Assembly (NCBI GenBank): GCA_017545365.1
Contig: JAFWOP010000116.1
Span: 1-15,375 of the forward strand
Direction of reading: 5' to 3'
Source: Bacteroidales bacterium
GTDB lineage: Bacteria > Bacteroidota > Bacteroidia > Bacteroidales > P3
Length of the DNA stretch: 15,375 nucleotides
Shown piece by piece: positions 1 through 6,182 of the stretch; position 1 is the first letter of the stretch; each line of letters starts with the position of its first letter. Made by a program: the position numbers and the translations under genes. The notes beneath the pieces are model-generated. The model searched no databases. It saw nothing but the letters and a program-made list of their open reading frames with translations, and was not told the DNA's origin.

Positions 1-114
1 AAGACCATATCTTTTGTAGTACAAGACCATATCTTTTGTAGTACAAGACCATAGCTTTTGTAGTACAAAACCATAGCTTTTGTTGAACAAAACCAGTGCT
101 TTTGTTGAACAAAC
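1..114. repeat. 22-bp tandem repeat array with internal palindromes
   Basis: Five direct repeats of 22 bp lie at 1-22, 23-44, 45-66, 67-88 and 89-110, followed by the first bases of a sixth. Each unit junction carries a dyad centred on a single G: TTTTGTA-G-TACAAGA (centres 19 and 41), TTTTGTA-G-TACAAAA (centre 63), TTTTGTT-G-AACAAAA (centre 85) and TTTTGTT-G-AACAAAC (centre 107). Between centres 63 and 85 the two arms change together (A to T on one side, T to A on the other), so the palindrome is kept. The period is close to two helical turns, which would put all dyads on one DNA face. The array touches the window edge and may extend further. There are no unique spacers, so it is not CRISPR. 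Its function is unknown; a multi-site protein-binding array or a minisatellite are both possible. Confidence 0.9.
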
Positions 115-275
115 CCGCTAACTTACTACCATTAGACTGGCTGTTTGGCTCCAAAAAGGCCACAACGGACACCTCGAACACCCTTTTTCGGGGTATTTCC
201 CAACCGCGAAAAACAGCAGTTTTAAGCGAAATAGGGGCAAATAAGTGTTAAGTTTATGTAATTTTAAGTCACTTT

Positions 276-302
276 CTGCACAAAAGAGGGGGATTTGTGC
301 AG
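276..302. other. hairpin, 9-bp perfect arms
   Basis: CTGCACAAA at 276-284 pairs exactly with TTTGTGCAG at 294-302 around a 9-nt purine-rich loop (285-293). No T tract follows on either strand, so it is not an ordinary intrinsic terminator. It sits 20 bp before a second 9-bp hairpin. Confidence 0.6.
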
Positions 303-322
303 GGTTATGAAGCGCGATTCCT

Positions 323-354
323 GCAAAAAACAGGCGGTTTGGGCAGTTTTTTGC
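323..354. other. hairpin, 9-bp perfect arms
   Basis: GCAAAAAAC at 323-331 pairs exactly with GTTTTTTGC at 346-354 around a 14-nt loop (332-345). The loop is G-rich on the plus strand. With the preceding hairpin it forms a pair of stable structures in otherwise empty DNA. Confidence 0.6.
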
Positions 355-540
355 GCTAGATGCTCATATTTTAGGAACACTTTTTTCTGCACTTTTTCTT
401 TACATTTCGGCAATGAGTCTATATCGTCAATGGCAAGAACTCAGTGGACAGGAAGAACAAATGAACCTCGGAGAGTGTTGTGGCAGCAAGTGATAAGATT
501 GTGGAAATCAGCGGGGACGGTTCTCCTTGATAGCTTATTC

Positions 541-577
541 AAAAAATAGTGGAAGCCACAAAGGCTTCCACTTTTTT
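541..577. terminator. bidirectional intrinsic terminator after the GH3 gene
   Basis: AGTGGAAGCC (548-557) pairs exactly with GGCTTCCACT (563-572) around a 5-nt loop. Ts follow on the plus strand (573-577), and the As at 541-546 give a T tract when read on the minus strand. It lies 11 bp past the stop codon of the minus-strand GH3 gene and would end that transcript. It could equally stop plus-strand transcription arriving from the left. Confidence 0.9.
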
Positions 578-588
578 GTTTGTTATGC

Positions 589-2964
589 TTATTGCTGGAG
601 CAGTTTCAGCTTTGCGTTGGGCGCCAGGGCGTTGCTCACCTTCTCCGTGTACTGACCGACCTTGGCGGTGGCTGTTGCTTTGATGTCGCGGCTGGAAGAA
701 CCTATCCTGAATGTATAGTCTCCTGCCTCGGTTAGCCACTGGCTGCCCTGCTCGTCGAATGAGGCCAACATACGGACGGGAATCTCCATCGTCAGCGTCT
801 GGCTCTCGCCGGGCTGTAGCTCGCGGGTCTTGGCAAAGGCTTTCAGCTCTTGAGCGGGTTTTTGCAACTGGCCGTCAGGAGCGGTGACATAGACCTGAAC
901 CACCTCCTTGCCGCTGACATTGCCGGTGTTCTTGACGGTGATGGTAACGTCGACGTTATCGCCATTCACCTTGGCCTTCGGCTGGGAGAAATCGAAGGTG
1001 GTGTAGGAGAGACCGAAGCCGAAGGGATAGGACACCTCTTTCTGGAAGGTGTCGAAATAGCGGTAGCCCACAAAGATGTCCTCGTCGTGGTTCGTGTAGT
1101 CGTAGTTGGGCATCTCTCTGCCGCCTCCCCGCATTATCTGATAGCTGTAGAAGTCGACCATACCGGGGAAGTTATGTGTGGAGGGATGGTCGGTGGCGGC
1201 GAGGGGCCACGTCATGGTCAGACGGCCTGAGGGGTTCACCTTGCCCGTCAGGATGTCGGCCACCGAGTTGCCACCCTCCTCGCCGGGCTGCCATGCACAG
1301 ACAATGGCGTCGGGATAGCTGTTCCACGAAGCCGTCTCGATGACCGAGCCGCTGTTGATGATGACGATGACGGGCTTGCCGGCGGCATGGAAAGCCTGGC
1401 AAACGTCGATGATGAGCTGACGCTCCTCAGGAATAATGTTGAACTCCGTCTCTAAGTCGCGGTCGATGCCCTCACCGGCTTGTCGGCCGATGGTGATGAT
1501 GGCGGCATCGGCACCCCTTACCTCCTTGTTGATGGCGATGGTGTTCAGGGCAATCTCAGGATATTTCTGCGGACCCATGGCCTCAGTCTGAAACCACTTG
1601 GCGGGATGACGCTCGACCTGGAACTTCAGACGTGCATAGTCGATATACTTACGGTAGATGTCGGTCAGGGTCTCCGACGATTTGATACCCGCGTTCTTCA
1701 GGCCCTCCACCATATCAACCACGTAAGGCGTGTGCACACAGCCAGAGCCTACGCCGCCGGAAAGGAAGTTGTAGGAGTTCTCGCCGAAGAGGGCGACGGT
1801 TGCAACATTGACCATTGACCACTGACCATTGACCATTTTCTTGGTGTTCCAGGGGAGTGTGCCGTTGTTCTTCAGCAGCACGATGCCCTCGCAGGCCGTC
1901 TGCCGGGTGATGGCAGCGTGTGCCTTCAGGTCAGGCTTGTTGGTGGCGGGATAGTTGTTGAAGCTCGGCGTCTTCACGATGTACTCCAGCATGCGGCGCA
2001 CGTTGCGGTCAACATCGGCCATCGAGAGCTTGCCGCTGTTCACGCCCTCAACGATTTCTTTCACCTGCGCCGGCTGACCGGGCTCCATCAGGTCGTTGCC
2101 AGCCTGCACTTCGGTGATGGTAGGCAACCCCTTGCGTATGCCAATCCAGTCAGTCATCACGATACCCTTGAATCCCCAGTCGTCGCGCAGGATGCTCGTC
2201 AGCAGGTCGCGGTTGCCCATGGAGAACTCTCCGTTGATTTTGTTGTACGATGCCATGATGGTCCACGGGTTGCTCTCGCGGACGGCAATCTCGAAGCCGC
2301 GAAGGTAGAGCTCGCGGAGGGCACGCTGGCTCACCCGCTCGTCAACGCTGGTGCGCTCGGTCTCCTGAGAGTTCACGGCGAAGTGCTTTGCCGACACGCC
2401 CGCCCCCTGGCTCTGCACACCATTGATGTAGGCGGCGGCAATCTTTCCTGTCAGGAACGGGTCTTCCGAGTAGTACTCAAAGTTTCGTCCGCAGAGAGGG
2501 TTACGGTGGAGGTTCATGCCCGGGCCGAGAATCACGTCGCAGCGGTACTCCTTGGTCTCGTTGCCGATGGCCTCGCCCACTTTCCCTACAAGCTCCGTGT
2601 TCCACGTCGATGCCAAGCAAGTGCCGATGGGGAATCCCGTGGCATAATAGGTCTGGGTGGTGCCCTTTCGCGTGGGGTCGATGCGCACGCCGGCGGGGCC
2701 GTCGGTCAGCACCGTTGCCGGAATGCCAAGGCGGGGGATGGCGGGCGACGTGCCGGCAGCACCGGCCACGAGGTCGGCCTCACCGCCGACAGCGGCCTGG
2801 TCGCCGAAGAAGTTGTTTGAACCGCCGACGAGCAGCTTGGCCTTCTCTTCCAGAGTCATGGCCTTCATTACCTCGTCGATGTTGTTTGCCGAAAGTTTAG
2901 GCTGTGCATTCATTGTCACCATGCAGATTGTTGCAGCAAGGGCTGTCAGGATTAGTTTTTTCAT
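589..2964 (-). CDS. GH3 family beta-glucosidase, secreted
   Basis: Glycoside hydrolase family 3 enzyme of 791 residues, expected to release terminal beta-linked sugars (most likely glucose) from oligosaccharides in the periplasm or outside the cell. The start is placed at the ATG whose product begins MKKLILTALA, because it opens a signal peptide ending near MNAQ (about residue 21). An upstream in-frame start would put 13 extra residues before it. Visible motifs are TDGPAGVR (87-94), GRNFEYYSEDP (159-169), KHFAVN (193-198) and the nucleophile Asp272 in VMTDWIG. An alpha/beta sandwich domain with the GRQAGEGIDRD segment follows, and a C-terminal fibronectin-III-like domain fills roughly the last 110 residues. 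Length and order fit the family. Residues 377-386 (MVNGQWSMVN), between the barrel and the sandwich, come from a heptamer repeat and look like an insertion. It has its own promoter (3008-3038) and a terminator at 541-577. The exact substrate (glucoside or xyloside) cannot be read from sequence. Confidence 0.93.
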   Translation of the reverse strand: MKKLILTALAATICMVTMNAQPKLSANNIDEVMKAMTLEEKAKLLVGGSNNFFGDQAAVGGEADLVAGAAGTSPAIPRLGIPATVLTDGPAGVRIDPTRKGTTQTYYATGFPIGTCLASTWNTELVGKVGEAIGNETKEYRCDVILGPGMNLHRNPLCGRNFEYYSEDPFLTGKIAAAYINGVQSQGAGVSAKHFAVNSQETERTSVDERVSQRALRELYLRGFEIAVRESNPWTIMASYNKINGEFSMGNRDLLTSILRDDWGFKGIVMTDWIGIRKGLPTITEVQAGNDLMEPGQPAQVKEIVEGVNSGKLSMADVDRNVRRMLEYIVKTPSFNNYPATNKPDLKAHAAITRQTACEGIVLLKNNGTLPWNTKKMVNGQWSMVNVATVALFGENSYNFLSGGVGSGCVHTPYVVDMVEGLKNAGIKSSETLTDIYRKYIDYARLKFQVERHPAKWFQTEAMGPQKYPEIALNTIAINKEVRGADAAIITIGRQAGEGIDRDLETEFNIIPEERQLIIDVCQAFHAAGKPVIVIINSGSVIETASWNSYPDAIVCAWQPGEEGGNSVADILTGKVNPSGRLTMTWPLAATDHPSTHNFPGMVDFYSYQIMRGGGREMPNYDYTNHDEDIFVGYRYFDTFQKEVSYPFGFGLSYTTFDFSQPKAKVNGDNVDVTITVKNTGNVSGKEVVQVYVTAPDGQLQKPAQELKAFAKTRELQPGESQTLTMEIPVRMLASFDEQGSQWLTEAGDYTFRIGSSSRDIKATATAKVGQYTEKVSNALAPNAKLKLLQQ
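1807..1834. repeat. intragenic heptamer array, 4 units, in the GH3 gene
   Basis: Four 7-bp units, ATTGACC, ATTGACC, ACTGACC and ATTGACC, lie at 1807-1834. They are inside the GH3 frame and encode most of MVNGQWSMVN. Seven is not a multiple of three, so the frame rotates through the units and is restored by flanking bases. The encoded residues sit in an interdomain linker. Confidence 0.85.
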
Positions 2965-2999
2965 TTGTATTGATAATGTTAACTTTGGGTAAACGCTTT

Positions 3000-3173
3000 T
3001 CAAAGTACAAAGGTAGTAACATTTTCGGAGACAACAAAATAATATATTCCTTTTTCAGAATTATTTAAACCAGCATGCAGATAAATAGAATGAAGTGCTG
3101 GGAGTAGAGTCAAACTGTCCATTATTACGAATAGCATCGTAACCACCATCCGCATAAAAAACGATTTCTTCAT
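3000..3173 (-). pseudogene. 57-residue remnant with signal-peptide-like N-terminus
   Basis: This open frame starts 4 bp after the stop codon of the GH35-like gene on the same strand, which is typical operon spacing. Its first 25 residues (beginning MKKSFFMRMVVTMLF) look like the n- and h-regions of a signal peptide. The remaining ~30 residues match nothing I recognise. The last codons overlap the -7 box of the GH3 promoter, so the frame is fused to unrelated regulatory DNA. I infer the 5' end of a lost exported-protein gene joined by a deletion to the GH3 upstream region. It could instead be a real small secreted peptide, or chance. Confidence 0.35.
3008..3038 (-). promoter_or_regulatory. Bacteroidetes-type promoter of the GH3 gene
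   Basis: Read on the minus strand there is TTTG (3035-3038), a 19-nt spacer, then TACCTTTG (3008-3015). This fits the Bacteroidetes consensus TTTG / TAnnTTTG in both boxes and spacing. The GH3 start codon lies about 43 nt downstream of the -7 box. It indicates that GH3 can be transcribed independently of the genes upstream. Confidence 0.75.
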
Positions 3174-3177
3174 TTAT

Positions 3178-4767
3178 TTAATATTCATAAAGAAGGATGT
3201 GGAGCAGTTTCCACTCGCCGACGCCGATGCGGGCGTGACGGCCTTGATGGGTTTGGTCACCATTGTGACGTCGGAGGTATTGTATGGTGCCAGTAGAGTC
3301 CATTTCGACTTCATCAACAGAAAGAAGGCCGAGACGCTTTCCATTGAACATTGACCATTGAACATTGACCATTGCTCCGCCTGCTTCGGCGAAACCGTCC
3401 TCGCCTAACTGTTTCTGCTCAGTTTGTTGCTTCTCCGTAGGGGTTTTGAAGTCGATGACCACACCGCTACCTGCCAACAGATAATCAAACTTGCCGAGAC
3501 GAATGAGCATAGCGCCACCCTCTGGCCAAGTAGAACCGTCAGTAGCACGAGGATCCCAAGGGAGTGTGAAGTAATGGCGGCAGGTCATTACCACGTCGTC
3601 ATCGTTGATGATACGCTCACGGTCTTCTTGATCAAAGAGTAAACCCCATGACAATTTACGATTTAACGATTTACAATTTACAATTTGCTTGAGCAGCCCG
3701 TAGGCTTTTGTCACGGATTCTGTTTCCTTTGGGCTGGCTTGGTCGATAGCGAAGGGCGAGAAACCCAAAGCCTGATGCTCGCCGAAGGCATAGAGAGCAC
3801 GTACACCACTGTTCTCGCAGCAACGGCTCTCTGGGATAAAGAGACGGTTCTTAATTGGACCTCCCTCCTGCGGACGCAAAGGCATCGCATACTGCGCACA
3901 CCACGACTTGAAGCCAGTGTCGTAGATGTCAGGAGCAAGCAGGTCGATACTCGGTGCTCCCTCGTGCCAGAAGTCGATGAGATGCGCCAACGGCCCTGCC
4001 GAGGGATACTCGCCAGGCCGGCGCCCACGGCTGTTCATCGCGGCATTCACGTAGAGCGGCATGTCGTGGATTTCACGGGCAGCCTTGGCCAGATGCTCCA
4101 CGTAGCGGGCATAGCTCAATGCCATGAACTTCTCATCAGCATACTCATCCGTACCGTAGCGCTCTGCCCAACGTTCTTGCTTGTATGTTTTCTCCGCCAA
4201 CGGCGAATGGTCGCGTGCCGACTCCAGCATACCAATCTCGTTTTCTATCTGCATCATGATGACCACCTCACGCTGCGGGTCTTTCTCACGGATATGCCGC
4301 ATGAGTGCTGAAAACGCTTTCAGGTCGGCCTGCAGCACATTGTCGCTGAAACACGAGGCAATCTCCATCTGCTTCCCCTCGGCAGTCATTGCTCGTGGGA
4401 ACCGCTTCGTGTCCTGTTTGAACCACCCTGGCGCATAGCATGACATCGAGTTCTTCCACGCGCCAAACCAAAGGAACACCACGTGCAAATACTCCTGCCG
4501 CGCCACATCGATGGTACGGTCGATGAGTGTGAAGTCGAACTTCCCCTCTACAGGCTCCATCAATTCCCAATAGGCTGGCACAAGCACCGTGTTCAGTCCC
4601 AACGCCCGCATCCGAGGCATCACTTCGTCGATGTCCTCCACCGAAGTAGCAGCTGAGTTACTCAACTCACCGCCAAGGATGGGACACGGCAACATCGACA
4701 ACCTATCATCTGCAATGGCACTTTGCATCATGACCAGTGCAATAAGAGAAAGAATCAGTCTTTTCAT
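3178..4767 (-). CDS. GH35-like beta-galactosidase with DUF5597-type C-terminus
   Basis: Secreted glycosidase of 529 residues resembling the GH35 / DUF5597 proteins of Bacteroidetes; a beta-galactosidase is the likely activity. The signal peptide is MKRLILSLIALVMMQSAIA (residues 1-19). A TIM-barrel fold is suggested by the PAYWELMEPVEGKFDF segment (64-79). The GH35 acid/base motif QIENEIG gives Glu177, and LFIPESR gives the candidate nucleophile Glu313. A C-terminal region from about 385 would be the DUF5597 part. Two heptamer arrays interrupt it, at residues 361-373 and 466-475, and the C-terminus ends abruptly at LLYEY. A TATATTTG box on the minus strand (4792-4799) lies 24 nt upstream of the start, inside the 50-bp element shared with the GH27 gene. 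The substrate is inferred only from the family. Two insertions leave some doubt that the protein is fully active. Confidence 0.85.
   Translation of the reverse strand: MKRLILSLIALVMMQSAIADDRLSMLPCPILGGELSNSAATSVEDIDEVMPRMRALGLNTVLVPAYWELMEPVEGKFDFTLIDRTIDVARQEYLHVVFLWFGAWKNSMSCYAPGWFKQDTKRFPRAMTAEGKQMEIASCFSDNVLQADLKAFSALMRHIREKDPQREVVIMMQIENEIGMLESARDHSPLAEKTYKQERWAERYGTDEYADEKFMALSYARYVEHLAKAAREIHDMPLYVNAAMNSRGRRPGEYPSAGPLAHLIDFWHEGAPSIDLLAPDIYDTGFKSWCAQYAMPLRPQEGGPIKNRLFIPESRCCENSGVRALYAFGEHQALGFSPFAIDQASPKETESVTKAYGLLKQIVNCKSLNRKLSWGLLFDQEDRERIINDDDVVMTCRHYFTLPWDPRATDGSTWPEGGAMLIRLGKFDYLLAGSGVVIDFKTPTEKQQTEQKQLGEDGFAEAGGAMVNVQWSMFNGKRLGLLSVDEVEMDSTGTIQYLRRHNGDQTHQGRHARIGVGEWKLLHILLYEY
3343..3370. 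repeat. intragenic heptamer array, 4 units, near the 3' end of the GH35-like gene
   Basis: The units ATTGAAC, ATTGACC, ATTGAAC and ATTGACC lie at 3343-3370. They match the array in the GH3 gene in unit length, copy number and consensus. They encode the core of MVNVQWSMFN (about residues 466-475). Confidence 0.85.
3651..3686. repeat. second intragenic heptamer array in the GH35-like gene, 5 units
   Basis: The units ACAATTT, ACGATTT, (A)ACGATTT, ACAATTT and ACAATTT lie at 3651-3686, 36 bp in all. One extra A makes the total divisible by three. They encode residues 361-373 (QIVNCKSLNRKLS), between AYGLLK and WGLLFDQ. The unit differs from that at 3343-3370 but keeps the 7-bp period. Confidence 0.75.
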
Positions 4768-4791
4768 ATATTATAGTTTGCAATCAGCGGA

Positions 4792-4841
4792 CAAATATAC
4801 AAATAAAATCCCAAAGCTTGTTGATTTTGCCTTGGGATTTA
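4792..4841 (-). promoter_or_regulatory. 50-bp promoter/inverted-repeat element, copy 1 (GH35-like gene)
   Basis: This copy matches 8751-8800 at 47 of 50 positions. On the minus strand it has an inverted repeat (AAATCCCAAGGC ... GCTTTGGGATTT, 12-bp arms with one G/T mismatch) followed directly by a TATATTTG -7 box (4792-4799). There is no TTTG box at the usual 19-nt distance; the inverted repeat occupies that region, as expected for an activator-dependent promoter. The GH35-like start lies 24 nt downstream of the -7 box. The upstream alcohol dehydrogenase already has its own terminator, so a pure terminator role for this hairpin is less likely. Confidence 0.7.
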
Positions 4842-4857
4842 AGTTTTTTTGTTATCA

Positions 4858-4938
4858 ATGTCCGTCTGGGCCTCCTTCGCCCGCTATTTCAAGAAGCACA
4901 CGGGCGTAACGCCGACGGAGTACAGGGAGGGAAAATAA
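4858..4938 (+). pseudogene. C-terminal fragment of an AraC-type regulator
   Basis: The plus strand encodes SFARYFKKHTGVTPTEYREG before a TAA stop. This is the hallmark C-terminal end of the AraC/XylS helix-turn-helix domain. Nothing recognisable precedes it in any frame: 17 bp upstream lies the 50-bp promoter element, so about 90% of the gene is missing. It points away from the GH35-like gene, as a divergent regulator gene might. The 26-residue frame opened by the ATG at 4858 is a by-product of truncation. Confidence 0.75.
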
Positions 4939-4940
4939 TC

Positions 4941-4972
4941 AAAAGGGCTGCGCCAGCATTGTGACACAGCCC
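4941..4972 (-). terminator. intrinsic terminator of the GH27-ADH transcript
   Basis: On the minus strand GGGCTGTG (4965-4972) pairs with CGCAGCCC (4945-4952), 8 bp with one G/U pair, and is followed by TTTT (4941-4944) and more Ts. It lies 26 bp past the alcohol dehydrogenase stop codon. Confidence 0.8.
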
Positions 4973-4998
4973 AATATATGATTGGAAGAGAATGAGAA

Positions 4999-6171
4999 TT
5001 ACATACTCTCCTTTAATATCTCCGTGATATCTTCCTTTGTAAGATTCAGATAGCCTGCGGGATAGACGACGGTGGTTTCGGTGATACCAGGAATCATCTC
5101 ATTGGTGGCGCCAAGCTCACTGATGGTGAGGGGCAGACCAATCTCCAGCATCCAGTCCTTCAGGGCCTCCAGTCCAGCTTCGGCCAGTTCGCGTTCGCTC
5201 TTGCCCTCCGTCGGAATGTCCCAGACGTTGTGCGCAAAACGGGCAAACTTGGGCAGACCGTTTTCCATCGCCCTGCGATAGTAAGCCATCGATACCGATG
5301 CCAACGCATAGCCGTGAGGGGCGTGTGTCCAAGCGCCTACGCTGTGACCAATCATGTGTACCATCCAGTCCTCCTTCTTGCCCAGTCCGATGAGGGTGTT
5401 CAGCGCCCAGGTGGCCGTCCACATGATGTTTGAGCGGGCTTCGTAGTCTTGTGGATTCTTCACGGCGATGCGACTGCTATGAATCACCGAGCGCATCAGC
5501 CCCTCGGCGAGGTAGTCACTGGTGTTGTCATCGAAATCAGAGAAGTACTGCTCCATGATGTGGTTCATGATGTCGTAAATACCAGCCTTCATCTGATTCT
5601 CGGGCACGGTCATCGTGAACTTCGGGTTCAGGATGGAGAACTTCGGCATCAGGCGGCTATCAAACACGTGGCCTACCTTGAACGTATGCTCAGCATCGGT
5701 AATCACCGTACCGGCATTCATCTCCGAGCCTGTGCCTGCCATCGTCAGTACGCAGCCAACGGGTAACAGCTTCTGGTTGGCATCGGGCTGCTCCTGCTTC
5801 AGCCAGAACTTGTCCCAGTAGTCGCCCTCGTAATAGACGGATGCTGCCACAGCCTTCGAGTAGTCACACACGCTGCCGCCACCGAGGGCCAGAATCAGGT
5901 CTACCTCGTTCTTGCGGGCTATCTTCACGCCCTCGTTCAGTTTCTCCAGCGTGGGATTGGTCATCACGCCCGGATTCTCAACTATGGTCTTGCCAGCCTC
6001 CTTTAGGATAGCCACCACCTGGTCGTAGATACCGTTGCGTTTCACACTGCCACTGCCATAGTTGAGCAGCACCACTGGGCCGTAGCCCTTCAGTTCGTCT
6101 TTGAGAAAGTTCAAAGACTCATCACCAAAATACAGTTTTGTGGGATTGTAGTAAGAAAAGTTTCCTAACAT
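4999..6171 (-). CDS. iron-containing alcohol dehydrogenase (YqhD/BdhA-like)
   Basis: Cytosolic NAD(P)-dependent dehydrogenase of 390 residues that interconverts aldehydes and primary alcohols with a bound divalent metal. The cofactor motif GGGS (97-100) with Asp103 and the TMAGTGSEMN segment (143-152) are clear. The likely metal ligands are Asp200 and His204 (in AGIYDIMNH), His276 (in MIGH) and His286 (in APHGYALA). Length is normal for the YqhD/butanol dehydrogenase branch and no signal peptide is present. Its start lies 11 bp after the GH27 stop codon, so the two genes are very probably co-transcribed from the promoter at 8751-8758. A terminator follows at 4941-4972. In this setting it may reduce sugar-derived or fermentation aldehydes, or serve redox balance during growth on galactosides; that is inference from context only. 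Confidence 0.92.
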   Translation of the reverse strand: MLGNFSYYNPTKLYFGDESLNFLKDELKGYGPVVLLNYGSGSVKRNGIYDQVVAILKEAGKTIVENPGVMTNPTLEKLNEGVKIARKNEVDLILALGGGSVCDYSKAVAASVYYEGDYWDKFWLKQEQPDANQKLLPVGCVLTMAGTGSEMNAGTVITDAEHTFKVGHVFDSRLMPKFSILNPKFTMTVPENQMKAGIYDIMNHIMEQYFSDFDDNTSDYLAEGLMRSVIHSSRIAVKNPQDYEARSNIMWTATWALNTLIGLGKKEDWMVHMIGHSVGAWTHAPHGYALASVSMAYYRRAMENGLPKFARFAHNVWDIPTEGKSERELAEAGLEALKDWMLEIGLPLTISELGATNEMIPGITETTVVYPAGYLNLTKEDITEILKESM

Positions 6172-6182
6172 ATCTTAGACTT

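Larger units (their letters stand above)
115..547. other. non-coding stretch between repeat array and GH3 terminator
   Basis: I see no convincing gene here. Open frames such as 295-549 (plus strand, TTG start) and 413-493 (plus strand, 26 residues) show no recognisable domain. The stretch contains two perfect 9-bp hairpins (276-302 and 323-354, listed separately) and is AT-richer than the flanking genes. It could be a structured leader, a small RNA, or decayed DNA. Confidence 0.5.

Noticed and set aside
1..114. CRISPR array
   Set aside because: Repeats are contiguous with no unique spacers, and no cas genes are present.
295..549. 84-residue plus-strand open frame, and a 26-residue frame at 413-493
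   Set aside because: The first starts with TTG inside a hairpin arm and runs into the terminator stem. The second is very short. Neither resembles a known protein.
1918..2820. 300-residue plus-strand open frame
   Set aside because: It lies wholly antisense to the GH3 gene, whose frame has clear catalytic motifs. The translation has no recognisable domain and reflects GC-rich codons read backwards.
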